In this document: in pieces, positions 18,752 to 27,978 of the stretch
How the letters are laid out: each line of letters opens with the position of its first letter
Numbering within the stretch: the first letter of the stretch is position 1
NCBI RefSeq assembly: GCF_010686655.1
Contig: NZ_JAAGVY010000005.1
Location: forward strand, 55,001-119,000
Direction: 5' to 3'
Source of the DNA: Cryomorpha ignava
GTDB taxonomy: Bacteria; Bacteroidota; Bacteroidia; Flavobacteriales_D; Cryomorphaceae
DNA: 64,000 nt
Position numbers and translations under genes: made by a program
The notes under the pieces: generated by a model
What the model was told of the DNA's origin: nothing
The model's input: only the letters and a program-made list of their open reading frames with translations
The model's database searches: none

Positions 18752-20401
18752 ATGAAGACGATTCGCTTAATTACCACCAGCTTTATCATTCTGATTACAG
18801 GCGTATTAGCAACAAGCTGTTACAAAACCAAAAAAGCCGATTTGGTAGTTCACAATGCCGTGATTTACTCTGTCGACGAAAATTTTACAACCTATCAGGC
18901 TATGGCTATTGCCGATGGAAAAATTATTGAGCTTGGCGCCGAACGCGAAATAATGAATCGCTATAAAGCCGACAAATTTATAGATGCGGGTTCGAGATCA
19001 GTATACCCCGGCTTTTACGATGCCCATTCGCATTTTTTGGGTGCTGCTACCAATAAAGGCGAGCTCAATCTATTTGGGGTAAAATCGGAAAGCGAAATGA
19101 TTGAAAAAGTCATCGCTTTTGCCGAAAAAAATAATCGTGAATGGATAGTTGGTCGCGGCTGGGATCAGAATATTTGGGCTGCAAAAGCATTTCCCGAAAA
19201 GGCGAAACTCGACAGTCTTTTTCCCGATCGACCTGTTTATCTTATGCGCATCGATGGCCACTCGGCATTGGTAAACCAGCGCGGGCTTGACTTAGCCGGG
19301 ATTACTGCCGAAACTAAAATAGCTGATGGCATTATTGAAAAAGACGCGCAGGGCAAGCTTACAGGAATAGTCATTGATGGTGCATCAACATTGGCCGAAA
19401 GGCAAATCTCGCCTCTCAAAAATACCCGGGTGGCAGAGCTGCTTGCCGAAACTGAAATGGAATGCTTTAAGGCCGGGCTCACCACTGTAACCGCTGCCGG
19501 CATTTCCATAAAAGAACTGCTTTTCTTAGACAGCTTGCAAAAACAAGGAAATTTAAAAATTGGCATTTACGCCATGCTTGAGCCAGAAGAAAAAGTAATA
19601 GCTTTTATGCAAAATGGCCCGTTTATAACCGACCAGCTCACAGCCCGTAGTTTTAAGCTTTTTGCAGACGGATCATTGGGTTCTCGCGGCGCATTGCTCA
19701 AAAAGCCATACAGCGATCAACCCGAAAATTACGGTGTGTTTTTGCTCAGCGATTCTATTTTAGATTTATATGCAAAAGCGTGTTACGCCAATGGTTTTCA
19801 AATGAATACGCACTGCATTGGCGATTCTGTCAACGCACTGATATTAAGTAAATACGCTGAAATTCTTGGAGGCATTACCGACTTGCGCTGGCGCATTGAG
19901 CACGCACAGGTTGTGAGCGAAGAAGACAGACATTTTTTTGCCGATTATGCCATAATTCCCTCTATGCAGCCCGTTGCAGCTATGAGCGATATGGCTTGGG
20001 CCGAAGAGCGATTGGGATCAGACCGGATGAGTGATGCCTACGCATTAAAATCGCTTAAAAACCAATTGGGGTTTTTAGCACTGGGCACCGATTTTCCGGT
20101 AGATAATATGTCACCGATCAACAATTTTTATGCAGCTGTCTTTCGCGAAAATGCGAATGGTGAGCCAAAAGATGGTTATAGAATGGATGAAGCACTTACG
20201 CGTGAAGAGGCACTGCGCGGCATTACAATTTGGGCCGCACTTGCAGGATTTGAAGAAGAGAAAAAAGGAAGCCTGGAGCCTGGTAAGAACGCCGATTTTG
20301 TGATTCTCGATGCTGACTTATTGAAGGCTCCGAAAAAAGACATTCTGAAAGCAAGGGTTTTGGAGACTTATGTGGGCGGTATTTCTGTAATTGAGAAGTA
20401 G
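18752..20401 (+). CDS. YtcJ-like amidohydrolase, lipoprotein
   Basis: A 549-residue metal-dependent hydrolase of the Amidohydro_3 (YtcJ) group. The signal peptide ends in a lipobox (LATSC, Cys24), so it should be membrane anchored. An N-terminal beta-sandwich part (ADLVVHNAVIYSVDEN) is followed by the metal ligands: DAHSHFLG (about 90-97), GWDQNIW, HCIGD (about 350), RIEHAQ (about 378) and GTDFPVD (about 446). The C-terminus GSLEPGKNADFVILDAD is classic for the fold. Relatives hydrolyse formamides or amides; the substrate is not identifiable. Length is normal and nothing is missing. Confidence 0.9.
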   Translation: MKTIRLITTSFIILITGVLATSCYKTKKADLVVHNAVIYSVDENFTTYQAMAIADGKIIELGAEREIMNRYKADKFIDAGSRSVYPGFYDAHSHFLGAATNKGELNLFGVKSESEMIEKVIAFAEKNNREWIVGRGWDQNIWAAKAFPEKAKLDSLFPDRPVYLMRIDGHSALVNQRGLDLAGITAETKIADGIIEKDAQGKLTGIVIDGASTLAERQISPLKNTRVAELLAETEMECFKAGLTTVTAAGISIKELLFLDSLQKQGNLKIGIYAMLEPEEKVIAFMQNGPFITDQLTARSFKLFADGSLGSRGALLKKPYSDQPENYGVFLLSDSILDLYAKACYANGFQMNTHCIGDSVNALILSKYAEILGGITDLRWRIEHAQVVSEEDRHFFADYAIIPSMQPVAAMSDMAWAEERLGSDRMSDAYALKSLKNQLGFLALGTDFPVDNMSPINNFYAAVFRENANGEPKDGYRMDEALTREEALRGITIWAALAGFEEEKKGSLEPGKNADFVILDADLLKAPKKDILKARVLETYVGGISVIEK

Positions 20402-20447
20402 GTAGAATGTGTTTAATTCATTAGGTCGTAACCAACAAAGCGCTCTA

Positions 20448-21060
20448 TCAGTGCAATTGGTCTTCATTAAATACTTCTTCTAAATCTACCCGCAAATCAG
20501 GAAAAGTAAGACTCTGCACTATTTGTCCTTTCGCGTAAAGCTGTAATATGCGATACTTCTCATTTTCCAAAATATGCTCGGTAATAGTGCCTTCCACGGG
20601 ATGGACAATCCACAATTCCTTCACTCCGTATTCTTCGTAAAGATCGCGCTTTATACCAACGTCTTTGGCCGCAGTAGAAGGCGAGCGAACTTCCACGACT
20701 AAATCTGGTGCGCCGAAACATCCACGATCATGAATTTTTGAAGGATCGCAAACAATAAATAAATCTGGTTGTAAAATATTTCTGGTTTCTTTCCAGTCTT
20801 CTCCAGGATGAATTAGATATACGTCCGCAAGTGATAAGCCCACCTTACATGGAAGGTTAATATACTTTTCGGAAAATAAGATAGAGCTCACCTACAATTT
20901 CCTGATGCCGCCACAACGGTGCGGCTGACATTTTAAAAATCTTACCCCGCAGAAGCTCCATAAGCTCTTCGGTTTTACAAGAAATATAATCGCGCGCGGT
21001 GTAAGTGCCAGTTAAATCAGGCTCTTCTACATTTTGATATGGCTCATATTCTTTCTTCAC
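20448..21060 (-). pseudogene. Uma2-family nuclease, frameshifted
   Basis: Two overlapping frames together give one Uma2 protein. The first (21060 to about 20860, GTG start) carries EPDLTGTYTARDYIS and LMELLRGKIFKM; the second (about 20885 to 20448) carries GEDWKETRNILQPDLFIVCDP, PDLVVEVRSPST, the KRDLYEEYGVKELWIVHP block and the usual tail. Alignment with the two intact paralogues at 26262 and 26946 puts the frameshift near 20860-20885. The nuclease motifs are intact in the second frame, so this looks recent or is a sequencing indel. Confidence 0.8.
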
Positions 21061-21282
21061 TATCTGTTAATATCTAAATTGAGCAGTTAATTACAGTCAT
21101 TTTTCGGATCATGAAATAGTCAAAAACATCCCTTAAAGTAAACCACCTCAGCATCGTCTATTCTGATAAATTTCTTTTTAACCAATACTATGGTCGACTT
21201 CCAATTTTTTGAGAATGAGCGTTTAATTCTAAAAATTCAATCTTCGGAAAAGTCAATTTCAAAAGAAGAATTGTTTTTCCTG

Positions 21283-21312
21283 TTTGCACTTATAAAATAT
21301 TCCCTATTTTGG
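21283..21312 (+). promoter_or_regulatory. Promoter of the acyl-CoA synthetase gene
   Basis: TTTG at 21283-21286, an 18-nt spacer and TATTTTGG at 21305-21312 (close to TAnnTTTG). The spacer length equals that of the four rRNA promoters. It supports ATG 21336 as the start. Confidence 0.5.
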
Positions 21313-21335
21313 TGCAATATTTATATGAGATTGGT

Positions 21336-23108
21336 ATGGAACTAAATGCAGAAACTACAAGACTTTTTGATTTTTATGCTTTTCAGCAAAAACACTTTCC
21401 CGCAGAAGATTCGCTGGCTGGAAAAGTAAATGGAAAGTGGGTAAAGTACAGCACTGCAAAAGTTTTAGAATTGGCTAATAAACTAAGTACAGGGCTTTTG
21501 AAACTTGGCATTGAGCCGGGCGACAAGATTGCGCTTATTTCAAACAATCGTCCCGAATGGATAATTACCGATCTCGCCATTTTGCAAATTGGAGCCATTA
21601 ATGTACCGATGTATCCTACCATTTCTGAAAAGGATTACGAGTTTATTTTTAATGATTCTGAAGTGAAGATCGTTTTTGTATCGGATACCGAAATTCTTGA
21701 AAAGGTTCGCAATGCACAAAATCGCTGCCCCGATCTAAAATCGGTTTTTTCTTTTGACAAAATTGAAAACACCACCCATTGGAGCAGTATATGCAGCGAG
21801 AATCCGGATACTGAAAAAATTGAAAAACTAAAATCACATATAAAGGCATCAGATCTGGCTACGTTGATTTACACTTCCGGCACCACCGGAAATCCAAAAG
21901 GGGTAATGCTTTCGCACAGCAACATAGCCAGCAACGCCATAGCCAGTAAAGAGAGGCTTCCGGTAAATGAAGATGCACGTGGCGTTAGCTTCCTGCCGCT
22001 CTGCCATGTTTATGAGCGCATGCTTAGTTACCTGTACGTATATACAGGTGTATCGCTTTACTTTGCCGAATCGCTTGAAACAATTGGAGCGGATATTAAA
22101 GACGTTAAACCTGAAGTATTTACAGCAGTGCCGCGCGTTTTGGAAAAAGTTTTTGATAAAATCATTGCCAAAGGATCTGAACTCACAGGCATTAAGAAAA
22201 AACTTTTCTTCTGGTCTGTGGGCCTCGCCGAAAAATATGAGCCTTATGCAGCCAATGGTCCGATTTATGAAATCAAATTAAAGATTGCCAATAAGCTCAT
22301 TTTCAGTAAATGGCGCGAAGCACTTGGCGGGCAAGTAAAGGCTGTGGCAAGTGGAAGCGCCTCTTTAAATCCACGTTTGGCGCGTATTTTCAACGCTGCG
22401 GGAATTCCGGTTTTGGAAGGTTATGGCCTTACTGAAACCTCGCCGGTAGTTAGCGTAAATCAAATTGAAAACAATGGAATGAAATTCGGCACCACCGGCA
22501 GGCCGATAAAAGATGTGCAGGTAAAAATTGCCGAAGATGGCGAGATACTTGTTAAAGGGCCCAATGTAATGATGGGCTATTATAAGCGCCCTGACTTAAC
22601 CAAGGAAGTGATGGACACCGATGGCTGGTTTCATACCGGCGATATCGGCGAAATGGTTGACGGCCAGTTTCTGAAAATCACCGACAGGAAGAAAGAAATT
22701 TTCAAAACCTCTGGCGGTAAATACATCGCTCCACAAATGATGGAAAACAAGTTTAAGGAAAGCCGCTTTATTGAGCAGCTTATCGTTATTGGTGAAAACC
22801 GTAAACACCCTTCAGCGCTTATCGTTCCTGATTATGCCTTTTTAAAAGACTGGTGCAGCAAGAAGGGATACAGCTGTGGCACAAACAAAGAAATGATTGA
22901 AAATGAAAAAGTCATTGAACGCCTTCAAAAAGAAGTGGATGAAAAAAATAAGTCTTTCGGAAATTGGGAACAGATAAAACGATTTGAACTATTAGAGAAA
23001 CCATTTACTGTGGAAGGTGGCGAGCTTACGCCAACGCTAAAACTAAAACGGAAGCAAATTATGGAAGAATATACGGATTTGGTAGATTCTATTTATCCGG
23101 AGAATTAA
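21336..23108 (+). CDS. Long-chain fatty acid-CoA ligase (AMP-forming)
   Basis: A 590-residue acyl-adenylate synthetase of the FadD15/long-chain type, activating fatty acids to acyl-CoA with ATP. Motifs: P-loop-like LIYTSGTTGNPKGVMLSH (A3), FLPLCHVYERM, YGLTETSP (A5), WFHTGDIGE (A7) and ITDRKKEIFKTSGGKYIAP (A8/A10 region with catalytic Lys in the C-terminal part). Full length. I chose ATG 21336 because the likely -7 box overlaps the upstream TTG/GTG codons (21309 and 21312). Monocistronic; the gene downstream is convergent. Confidence 0.93.
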   Translation: MELNAETTRLFDFYAFQQKHFPAEDSLAGKVNGKWVKYSTAKVLELANKLSTGLLKLGIEPGDKIALISNNRPEWIITDLAILQIGAINVPMYPTISEKDYEFIFNDSEVKIVFVSDTEILEKVRNAQNRCPDLKSVFSFDKIENTTHWSSICSENPDTEKIEKLKSHIKASDLATLIYTSGTTGNPKGVMLSHSNIASNAIASKERLPVNEDARGVSFLPLCHVYERMLSYLYVYTGVSLYFAESLETIGADIKDVKPEVFTAVPRVLEKVFDKIIAKGSELTGIKKKLFFWSVGLAEKYEPYAANGPIYEIKLKIANKLIFSKWREALGGQVKAVASGSASLNPRLARIFNAAGIPVLEGYGLTETSPVVSVNQIENNGMKFGTTGRPIKDVQVKIAEDGEILVKGPNVMMGYYKRPDLTKEVMDTDGWFHTGDIGEMVDGQFLKITDRKKEIFKTSGGKYIAPQMMENKFKESRFIEQLIVIGENRKHPSALIVPDYAFLKDWCSKKGYSCGTNKEMIENEKVIERLQKEVDEKNKSFGNWEQIKRFELLEKPFTVEGGELTPTLKLKRKQIMEEYTDLVDSIYPEN

Positions 23109-23164
23109 AATGCATTTTATTTCACGCAATAATTCGGAATATCCATTATAACTAATCTGTTTAA

Positions 23165-24370
23165 TTATCCGTTTTTAAATTCCAATTTCTCATCTTTTGC
23201 TGCCCCGAGCCCCATGTAAAATTTCAAGAATCCTATTGCGAAAAGCAAACCGAGCGGATAAAGCCATGAACCCGTAAAATCAAAAATACTTCCAAAAACA
23301 ACCGGACCGATGGCCGCAATAAAATAGCCGATTGATTGCGCCATGCCAGATAGTTCTGTGGCAGTTTCTGAATCGTTGGTACGGAGCACAATAAACAATA
23401 AAGCGAGGCTAAAAGTACCACCCAGAGCAAAACCGATAAGCGAAACCCAGACAGGCGTCATTCCTATTTGCGGAAGCATAAGCCCTATAAGACTAACTGT
23501 TTCTACAATACCCAGAAAAAGCACCATACCCCGTTGATTCTTTCTTTTTCCTGCGAGGGTGGGTACAAGGAGCGACCCCAGCACGCCGGTAGCCTGCGAG
23601 AGCGAAAGCATCCATCCGGCATAAGTAGAATCAAAGCCACGACTTTGGATAATCTCGGGAAGCCAAGCCAGAATAACATAAAAAGCAAAAGATTGAAGAC
23701 CCATAAAAAGGGCAACTTTCCAGGCGAGTTTTGAACCACCCAAATTCTTCATAGCTACTCTAAAACTCCTGTCGTTATTCGATTTTTTGATACGCCACAA
23801 CTGCGGAAGCCACACAAAAAACCCAACGATTGCCAGCACAGCCCAAACTCCCAGCGAACCGCGCCACCCAAGATCCAAATCTACCGCCAGGGGCAAACTA
23901 ATACCTGCGGCAAGTGCAGCGCCCATTCCCAATACGCTGGAATAAAGACTCGTTATTTTACCAGACTTGTGTGGTAAATTACGCTTTACCAAGCCCGGAA
24001 TGAGCACATTGCCCAGCGCAATAGCAACTCCCAATAATGCGGTACCGATATAGAGTGCAGCAATGGACGGCAACGAACGGATGATAACCCCAATGGCCAG
24101 TAAGACTAATGCGCCGGCAAGCGTACCTGAAATACCAAAACGCTTTGTAAAAAGTGAAGTGAAGTTTGATACTACACCAAAAGCAATTAGCGGAAGCGAA
24201 GTGAGCAACCCGAGCATAGAATTTGACAGACCTGTGCTTTCGCGAATAAGCCCTACGAGTGGGCCAACACTAACGAGTGCCGGCCGCAAATTGAGCGCCA
24301 CGAAGACTATTCCCGCAATGAGTAAGGCTTCAGCACCTCTTATAGAATTAATGTTTCTCTTCACCTCCAT
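23165..24370 (-). CDS. MFS transporter, CynX/NimT-like
   Basis: A 401-residue, 12-helix major facilitator. The N-terminus ALNLRPALVSVGPLVGLIRESTGLS is the signature of the CynX/NimT (cyanate/2-nitroimidazole transporter-like) group, with LTSLPLIAFG and RFG in the 2-3 loop, and LGNVLIPGLVKR in helix 4/5. A central loop (about 195-215) is basic. Actual cargo is unknown for most members. It starts at ATG 24370. Upstream there are TACTTTCG and TACATTTG boxes on the minus strand within 60 bp. Confidence 0.83.
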   Translation of the reverse strand: MEVKRNINSIRGAEALLIAGIVFVALNLRPALVSVGPLVGLIRESTGLSNSMLGLLTSLPLIAFGVVSNFTSLFTKRFGISGTLAGALVLLAIGVIIRSLPSIAALYIGTALLGVAIALGNVLIPGLVKRNLPHKSGKITSLYSSVLGMGAALAAGISLPLAVDLDLGWRGSLGVWAVLAIVGFFVWLPQLWRIKKSNNDRSFRVAMKNLGGSKLAWKVALFMGLQSFAFYVILAWLPEIIQSRGFDSTYAGWMLSLSQATGVLGSLLVPTLAGKRKNQRGMVLFLGIVETVSLIGLMLPQIGMTPVWVSLIGFALGGTFSLALLFIVLRTNDSETATELSGMAQSIGYFIAAIGPVVFGSIFDFTGSWLYPLGLLFAIGFLKFYMGLGAAKDEKLEFKNG

Positions 24371-24585
24371 TATTGCGGTGTAAACTGCAAATTATTGAAG
24401 GCGCGAAAGTAGCTAAAACAAATGTACAGGTCGTTTCATTTTAATTCAAGTCAATGCAGTTGTCTTTGAATAATTGAATCTAGAAAGCAAAAAAGCACCG
24501 AAATAAAAATGCCGATACTTTAATAGAAATTAGTTAACGAATACTACTCAACTACAATCTTCTTTGCAGAAAGCATTTCAAGACC

Positions 24586-25314
24586 TCAAACTAATTGAAA
24601 CATATAAACTCCGCTTGCTAAATCGCTTACGTTAATCTCAATACCATTTTCTATGCCTACTACATTGTTTTCGTGCATTATTGTGCGACCATCAATACTT
24701 ACAATTCGAATAGAAAGATTTGAATAATTCGCATCTCTTAGTTCAGTTTTTACCCGTACTACTTCAACTACTGGGTTAGGGTAAGCCTCAAGTGAAGCCA
24801 CGATTTCACTGAAATCGCTTATTCCCGTTTCGTTGTCAAACGTGATATCAAGACCCATATCTATAGATTTTTGTTCTGGCTCTCCCATTGGTGCTCCATT
24901 TTTTTCTTTCACAAGGAATGAAAAGCCATTTGCCATTGCTATCTGTTGATTTACACCGTAAAACTCTAAAAAAGGAGCCTCCACAAAACTAAAATACCAG
25001 AGATTGGGATTAACCGAGTCTTGCCGCATAATTAAATTCTCATTAGAATTGTTCCAATAACCGTTTAAAATATTCATTCCGTTTACATACGGTCGTTCTT
25101 CAGCTGGATTCCAAGTCCAAAAATAAAGCGGGTTCGTATCCGGGTTTGCGTCTTGCAGTTCAGGACAATTACACGCAGCTGAAGTAATATCAACGTACAA
25201 TTTTACCGGCCCATTAACAGGCACAGGAAAAGGATCGAAATAGACCGCATCTTGAGCATTTACAGCTCCGGTACAAAACAATGCCAGGATAATTAATGCA
25301 TAGATTTTTTTCAT
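24586..25314 (-). CDS. Secreted T9SS cargo with interrupted sorting tail
   Basis: A secreted protein with signal peptide MKKIYALIILALFCTGAVNAQ (ATG 25314; another ATG lies four codons upstream at 25326). The middle has paired cysteines (AACNCPE) and an aromatic-rich segment (PLYFWTWNPAEERPY), resembling a starch-binding-like beta-sandwich. The T9SS sorting domain starts at LEAYPNPV and runs to ASGVYMFQLV, where a TGA stops it at 24586. The same frame continues GLEMLSAKKIVVE to a TAG at 24544, which is exactly the expected end of the domain. The stop therefore removes the last strand and probably blocks T9SS export. Confidence 0.75.
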   Translation of the reverse strand: MKKIYALIILALFCTGAVNAQDAVYFDPFPVPVNGPVKLYVDITSAACNCPELQDANPDTNPLYFWTWNPAEERPYVNGMNILNGYWNNSNENLIMRQDSVNPNLWYFSFVEAPFLEFYGVNQQIAMANGFSFLVKEKNGAPMGEPEQKSIDMGLDITFDNETGISDFSEIVASLEAYPNPVVEVVRVKTELRDANYSNLSIRIVSIDGRTIMHENNVVGIENGIEINVSDLASGVYMFQLV

Positions 25315-25578
25315 TAGCGTAAACATTGTTCAAAATAAGAAATTCCTAAATTAGTTCATAATTAGTGTATCCCTGTCTAATAGGCCATATCTGCGTAGCA
25401 CAAAAAAAAAATATGTTCGCAAATTTTCCCATATAGTAAAGGGTTAAAGATAATAATTTACTTTATTCTGTTCAGTTTTACCTTCCAGCTTTCACTTAAT
25501 AGTCGATATCGTTTCCGCAGTCTATCTGGTTTAAAATACCGACCTTTGCCACCGCATTTTAATTAAATCTGGATAGCA

Positions 25579-26256
25579 ATGAAATCAAAAACGTGGCTCT
25601 TAACACTTGGTAGCTTTTTAATCATTTTGATGGGTGGAATGTACTTCGCCTACCCGCTTCTGAAAAAGAAAAAGGTCTTAAAAATATATCAACCCGCCGA
25701 CATCAATCCAAAACTGGTTGACACGAGCAAGCAAGGCGTAAAAAAAGATCATACCATTGCGGGTTTTACCCTTGTAAATCAACGAGGTGAAACGTTTACA
25801 GAATCTGTATTTGACAATAAAGTTTACGTGGCAAACTTCTTTTTTGCAACCTGCCCTACTATCTGCCCCATTATGAGCAACCATTTTGCCGACTTGCAAA
25901 AAACATTTAAAGATGAGCCAAAGGTCATGTTTATATCCTATTCCGTAACGCCCGATTTAGACTCGGTTGCCGTTCTTGCAGAATATGGAGAGCGATATGG
26001 TGCAGATCCTGACAAATGGATTTTGGCGACTGGTGACAAAAAGGAAATTTATACCATTGCCCGCAAGAGCTACTTTGCAGTTTTGGATGAAGGCGATGGT
26101 GGTGTACAGGATTTTATCCACACCGAAAACATGATTTTAGTAGATTCAAAAAGCAGGATTCGTGGATATTATGACGGCACAAGCAATACAGACATGGAGC
26201 GACTAGAAGATGAGATTAGAATATTGCTACTGGAAGAGGAAGCCGGTAAGGGCTAA
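25579..26256 (+). CDS. SCO1/SenC-type copper-binding thioredoxin-fold protein
   Basis: A 225-residue protein with an N-terminal membrane anchor (about 7-28) and periplasmic thioredoxin-like domain. The CxxxC copper site is in FFFATCPTICPIMSNH (about 91-100) and the distant His ligand in DFIHTENM (about 178). FISYSVTPDLDS and GYYDGT are SCO family blocks. SCO proteins deliver copper to the CuA site of cytochrome c oxidase or act as thiol reductases. No oxidase genes are nearby. It converges with the Uma2 gene 5 bp downstream. Confidence 0.92.
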   Translation: MKSKTWLLTLGSFLIILMGGMYFAYPLLKKKKVLKIYQPADINPKLVDTSKQGVKKDHTIAGFTLVNQRGETFTESVFDNKVYVANFFFATCPTICPIMSNHFADLQKTFKDEPKVMFISYSVTPDLDSVAVLAEYGERYGADPDKWILATGDKKEIYTIARKSYFAVLDEGDGGVQDFIHTENMILVDSKSRIRGYYDGTSNTDMERLEDEIRILLLEEEAGKG

Positions 26257-26261
26257 AAATA

Positions 26262-26879
26262 TCAATCGATTTCGTTTACCCAATCTTCAAAGACCTCATC
26301 CAAATCTACTTTCAAATCGGGGAAAGTTGGACTTTGCAATATTTCACCTTTGGGTAATAATTTTACAATTTTGTATTTTCCATTTACCAAAAGGTAGACA
26401 GCAACCGTGAAATCTTGCGGATGGACAATCCATACTTCTTTAACTCCGTATTCTTCGTAAATAGCCAACTTTGGACCTAAGTCTCTCGATGCGGTTTCGG
26501 GCATGAGAAGCTCCACAACCAAGTCGGGCGAACCCATGCAGCCCAAGTCATGCAATTTAGCAGAATCACATATCACTAATATATCTGGTTGAAGTACATT
26601 GTGTGTATCCATCCAATCTTCTCCGGGATGAAACATGTACACATCTAAAGGAGCAAAGTAAACTTCGCACCGACCTGCAAAGTGCTTTTGAAGAATGAAC
26701 GAAATATTACCCAGAGCAATTTGATGACTCGTCGAGTTACCACGGGTTGGTCTGTAGAGCTTTCCGCGAATAAGTTCCATGAATGAATCCGGCTCTGTTT
26801 TTAGATAATCGCGAGCGGTATAAGACCCGATCAGATCAGGATCTTGAAGTTCCAAGTATTGATTTTCATTATCATTCAT
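26262..26879 (-). CDS. Uma2 family nuclease, paralogue 1
   Basis: A 205-residue Uma2 (DUF820) protein with a PD-(D/E)xK fold. EPDLIGSYTARDYL-like start (QDPDLIGSYTARDY), LMELIRGKLYRP-type strand, GEDWMDTHNVLQPDILVICD with the first acidic residues, PDLVVELLMPETASRD with the catalytic Asp/Glu, and the EYGVKEVWIVHPQD strand. It shares most of its length with the neighbours at 26946 and 20448. Uma2 proteins are common multi-copy genes; their biological role is unclear. Confidence 0.85.
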   Translation of the reverse strand: MNDNENQYLELQDPDLIGSYTARDYLKTEPDSFMELIRGKLYRPTRGNSTSHQIALGNISFILQKHFAGRCEVYFAPLDVYMFHPGEDWMDTHNVLQPDILVICDSAKLHDLGCMGSPDLVVELLMPETASRDLGPKLAIYEEYGVKEVWIVHPQDFTVAVYLLVNGKYKIVKLLPKGEILQSPTFPDLKVDLDEVFEDWVNEID

Positions 26880-26945
26880 GAGCTTTTTGATTTTTGTTTA
26901 AGCCTTGTGATAAATCGACGGGGATACCATCGTCGAGGGTACTTT

Positions 26946-27548
26946 TTACTCATCAGGGAAAACCGCATCTAAATCTACTTGTAAATCTGGAAAAGTAGGG
27001 CTTTGAAACGATTGACCTTTTGTAACTAAAGACGTAATTCGGTATTTTCCGTTTTCCAAAACATGGACGGCTAGTGTTGCATCTTGCGGATGAACTATCC
27101 AGAATTCTTTCACTCCATATTCTTCGTATAGGTCACGCTTGGCACCTAAATCTTTGAGTCGAGTGCTTGGCGAAAGAATTTCCACAACCAGATCGGGTAC
27201 TCCAATACATCCGCGTAAATGGATTTTTTCCGGATCGCAGATTACACAAAGATCAGGCTGAACAACATTCTTAGCGCTTTTCCAGTCCTCACTTGAGCGA
27301 ATTAAGTAAACATCGAATGGCGCAGAGTACACCTCACACTTTTTTAGAAAATGAAGATATAGAATAGTACCCAAGCTCATCACAACTTTCTGATGATCAC
27401 TAGAAGGAGCCGCCGCCATTTTAAAAACCTTTCCTCTAATAAGCTCCATCAGCTCATCGGTTTTCCACGAAATATAATCGCGCGCAGTATAGGTCCCGGT
27501 TAAATCGGGTTCTTGAACCTCTTGATTTTTGTCTTCAAAATTTTTCAT
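26946..27548 (-). CDS. Uma2 family nuclease, paralogue 2
   Basis: A 200-residue Uma2 protein, the closest relative of the frameshifted copy at 20448-21060 (both begin EPDLTGTYTARDYIS and keep LRGK/IRGK-FKM-AAP). Active-site blocks NVVQPDLCVICDP, PDLVVEILSPST and EEYGVKEFWIVHP are intact. It lies 66 bp upstream of paralogue 1 on the same strand, so the pair may be co-transcribed. Confidence 0.86.
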   Translation of the reverse strand: MKNFEDKNQEVQEPDLTGTYTARDYISWKTDELMELIRGKVFKMAAAPSSDHQKVVMSLGTILYLHFLKKCEVYSAPFDVYLIRSSEDWKSAKNVVQPDLCVICDPEKIHLRGCIGVPDLVVEILSPSTRLKDLGAKRDLYEEYGVKEFWIVHPQDATLAVHVLENGKYRITSLVTKGQSFQSPTFPDLQVDLDAVFPDE

Positions 27549-27978
27549 GGCTAAATGAAATTGAATGTGGAGATTAGCTTTAGGTTAAAGATACCATTTT
27601 TTAATGCAACAGGTGAAGAAAGAATATCATGACTACCGAAACAACTGTGCGGTTGTTGAGTGGGAAAAGCTCGTATTAATAAGATTAACGCTAAATATCA
27701 CCTCTTCATAATTTCAATCTGAGGCTTCGCGTCCGGTGACTGATGCTCCCAAAGTCCAGCTACCTATTTTTCGTAATTACTTGCTATGCTGCATTTCGAC
27801 TGCGCTCAATGACCACGTGAGACCGCTGCGCTAAGTTAGTAATTGAACTTTCCCCCATTCGTAATTCGCAATTCAACTATTCTTAATTGATTCCGTAATT
27901 CGTAATTCACCTAATCGTAATTCGTAATTGATTACCTTTGCACTCGCTAAAAATCCGGCCACCCTATTCCATTGAAAT
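27549..27978 (+). other. Gap with short AT-rich direct repeats before the ABC-F gene
   Basis: No gene is seen. Between about 27840 and 27930 the words TTCGTAATTCG and TCGTAATTCGTAATT recur four to five times with drift, a small degenerate tandem array. TTTCGACTGCGCTCAATGACC at about 27796 resembles a stretch I have seen in other Bacteroidota intergenic regions. A -7 box TACCTTTG at 27933-27940 probably belongs to the ABC-F gene. Confidence 0.5.

Noticed and set aside
21190-21345. A 51-codon plus-strand frame (MVDFQFFENERLILKIQ...)
   Set aside because: It overlaps the likely promoter and start of the acyl-CoA synthetase gene and has no recognisable relatives; could be real but unsupported.
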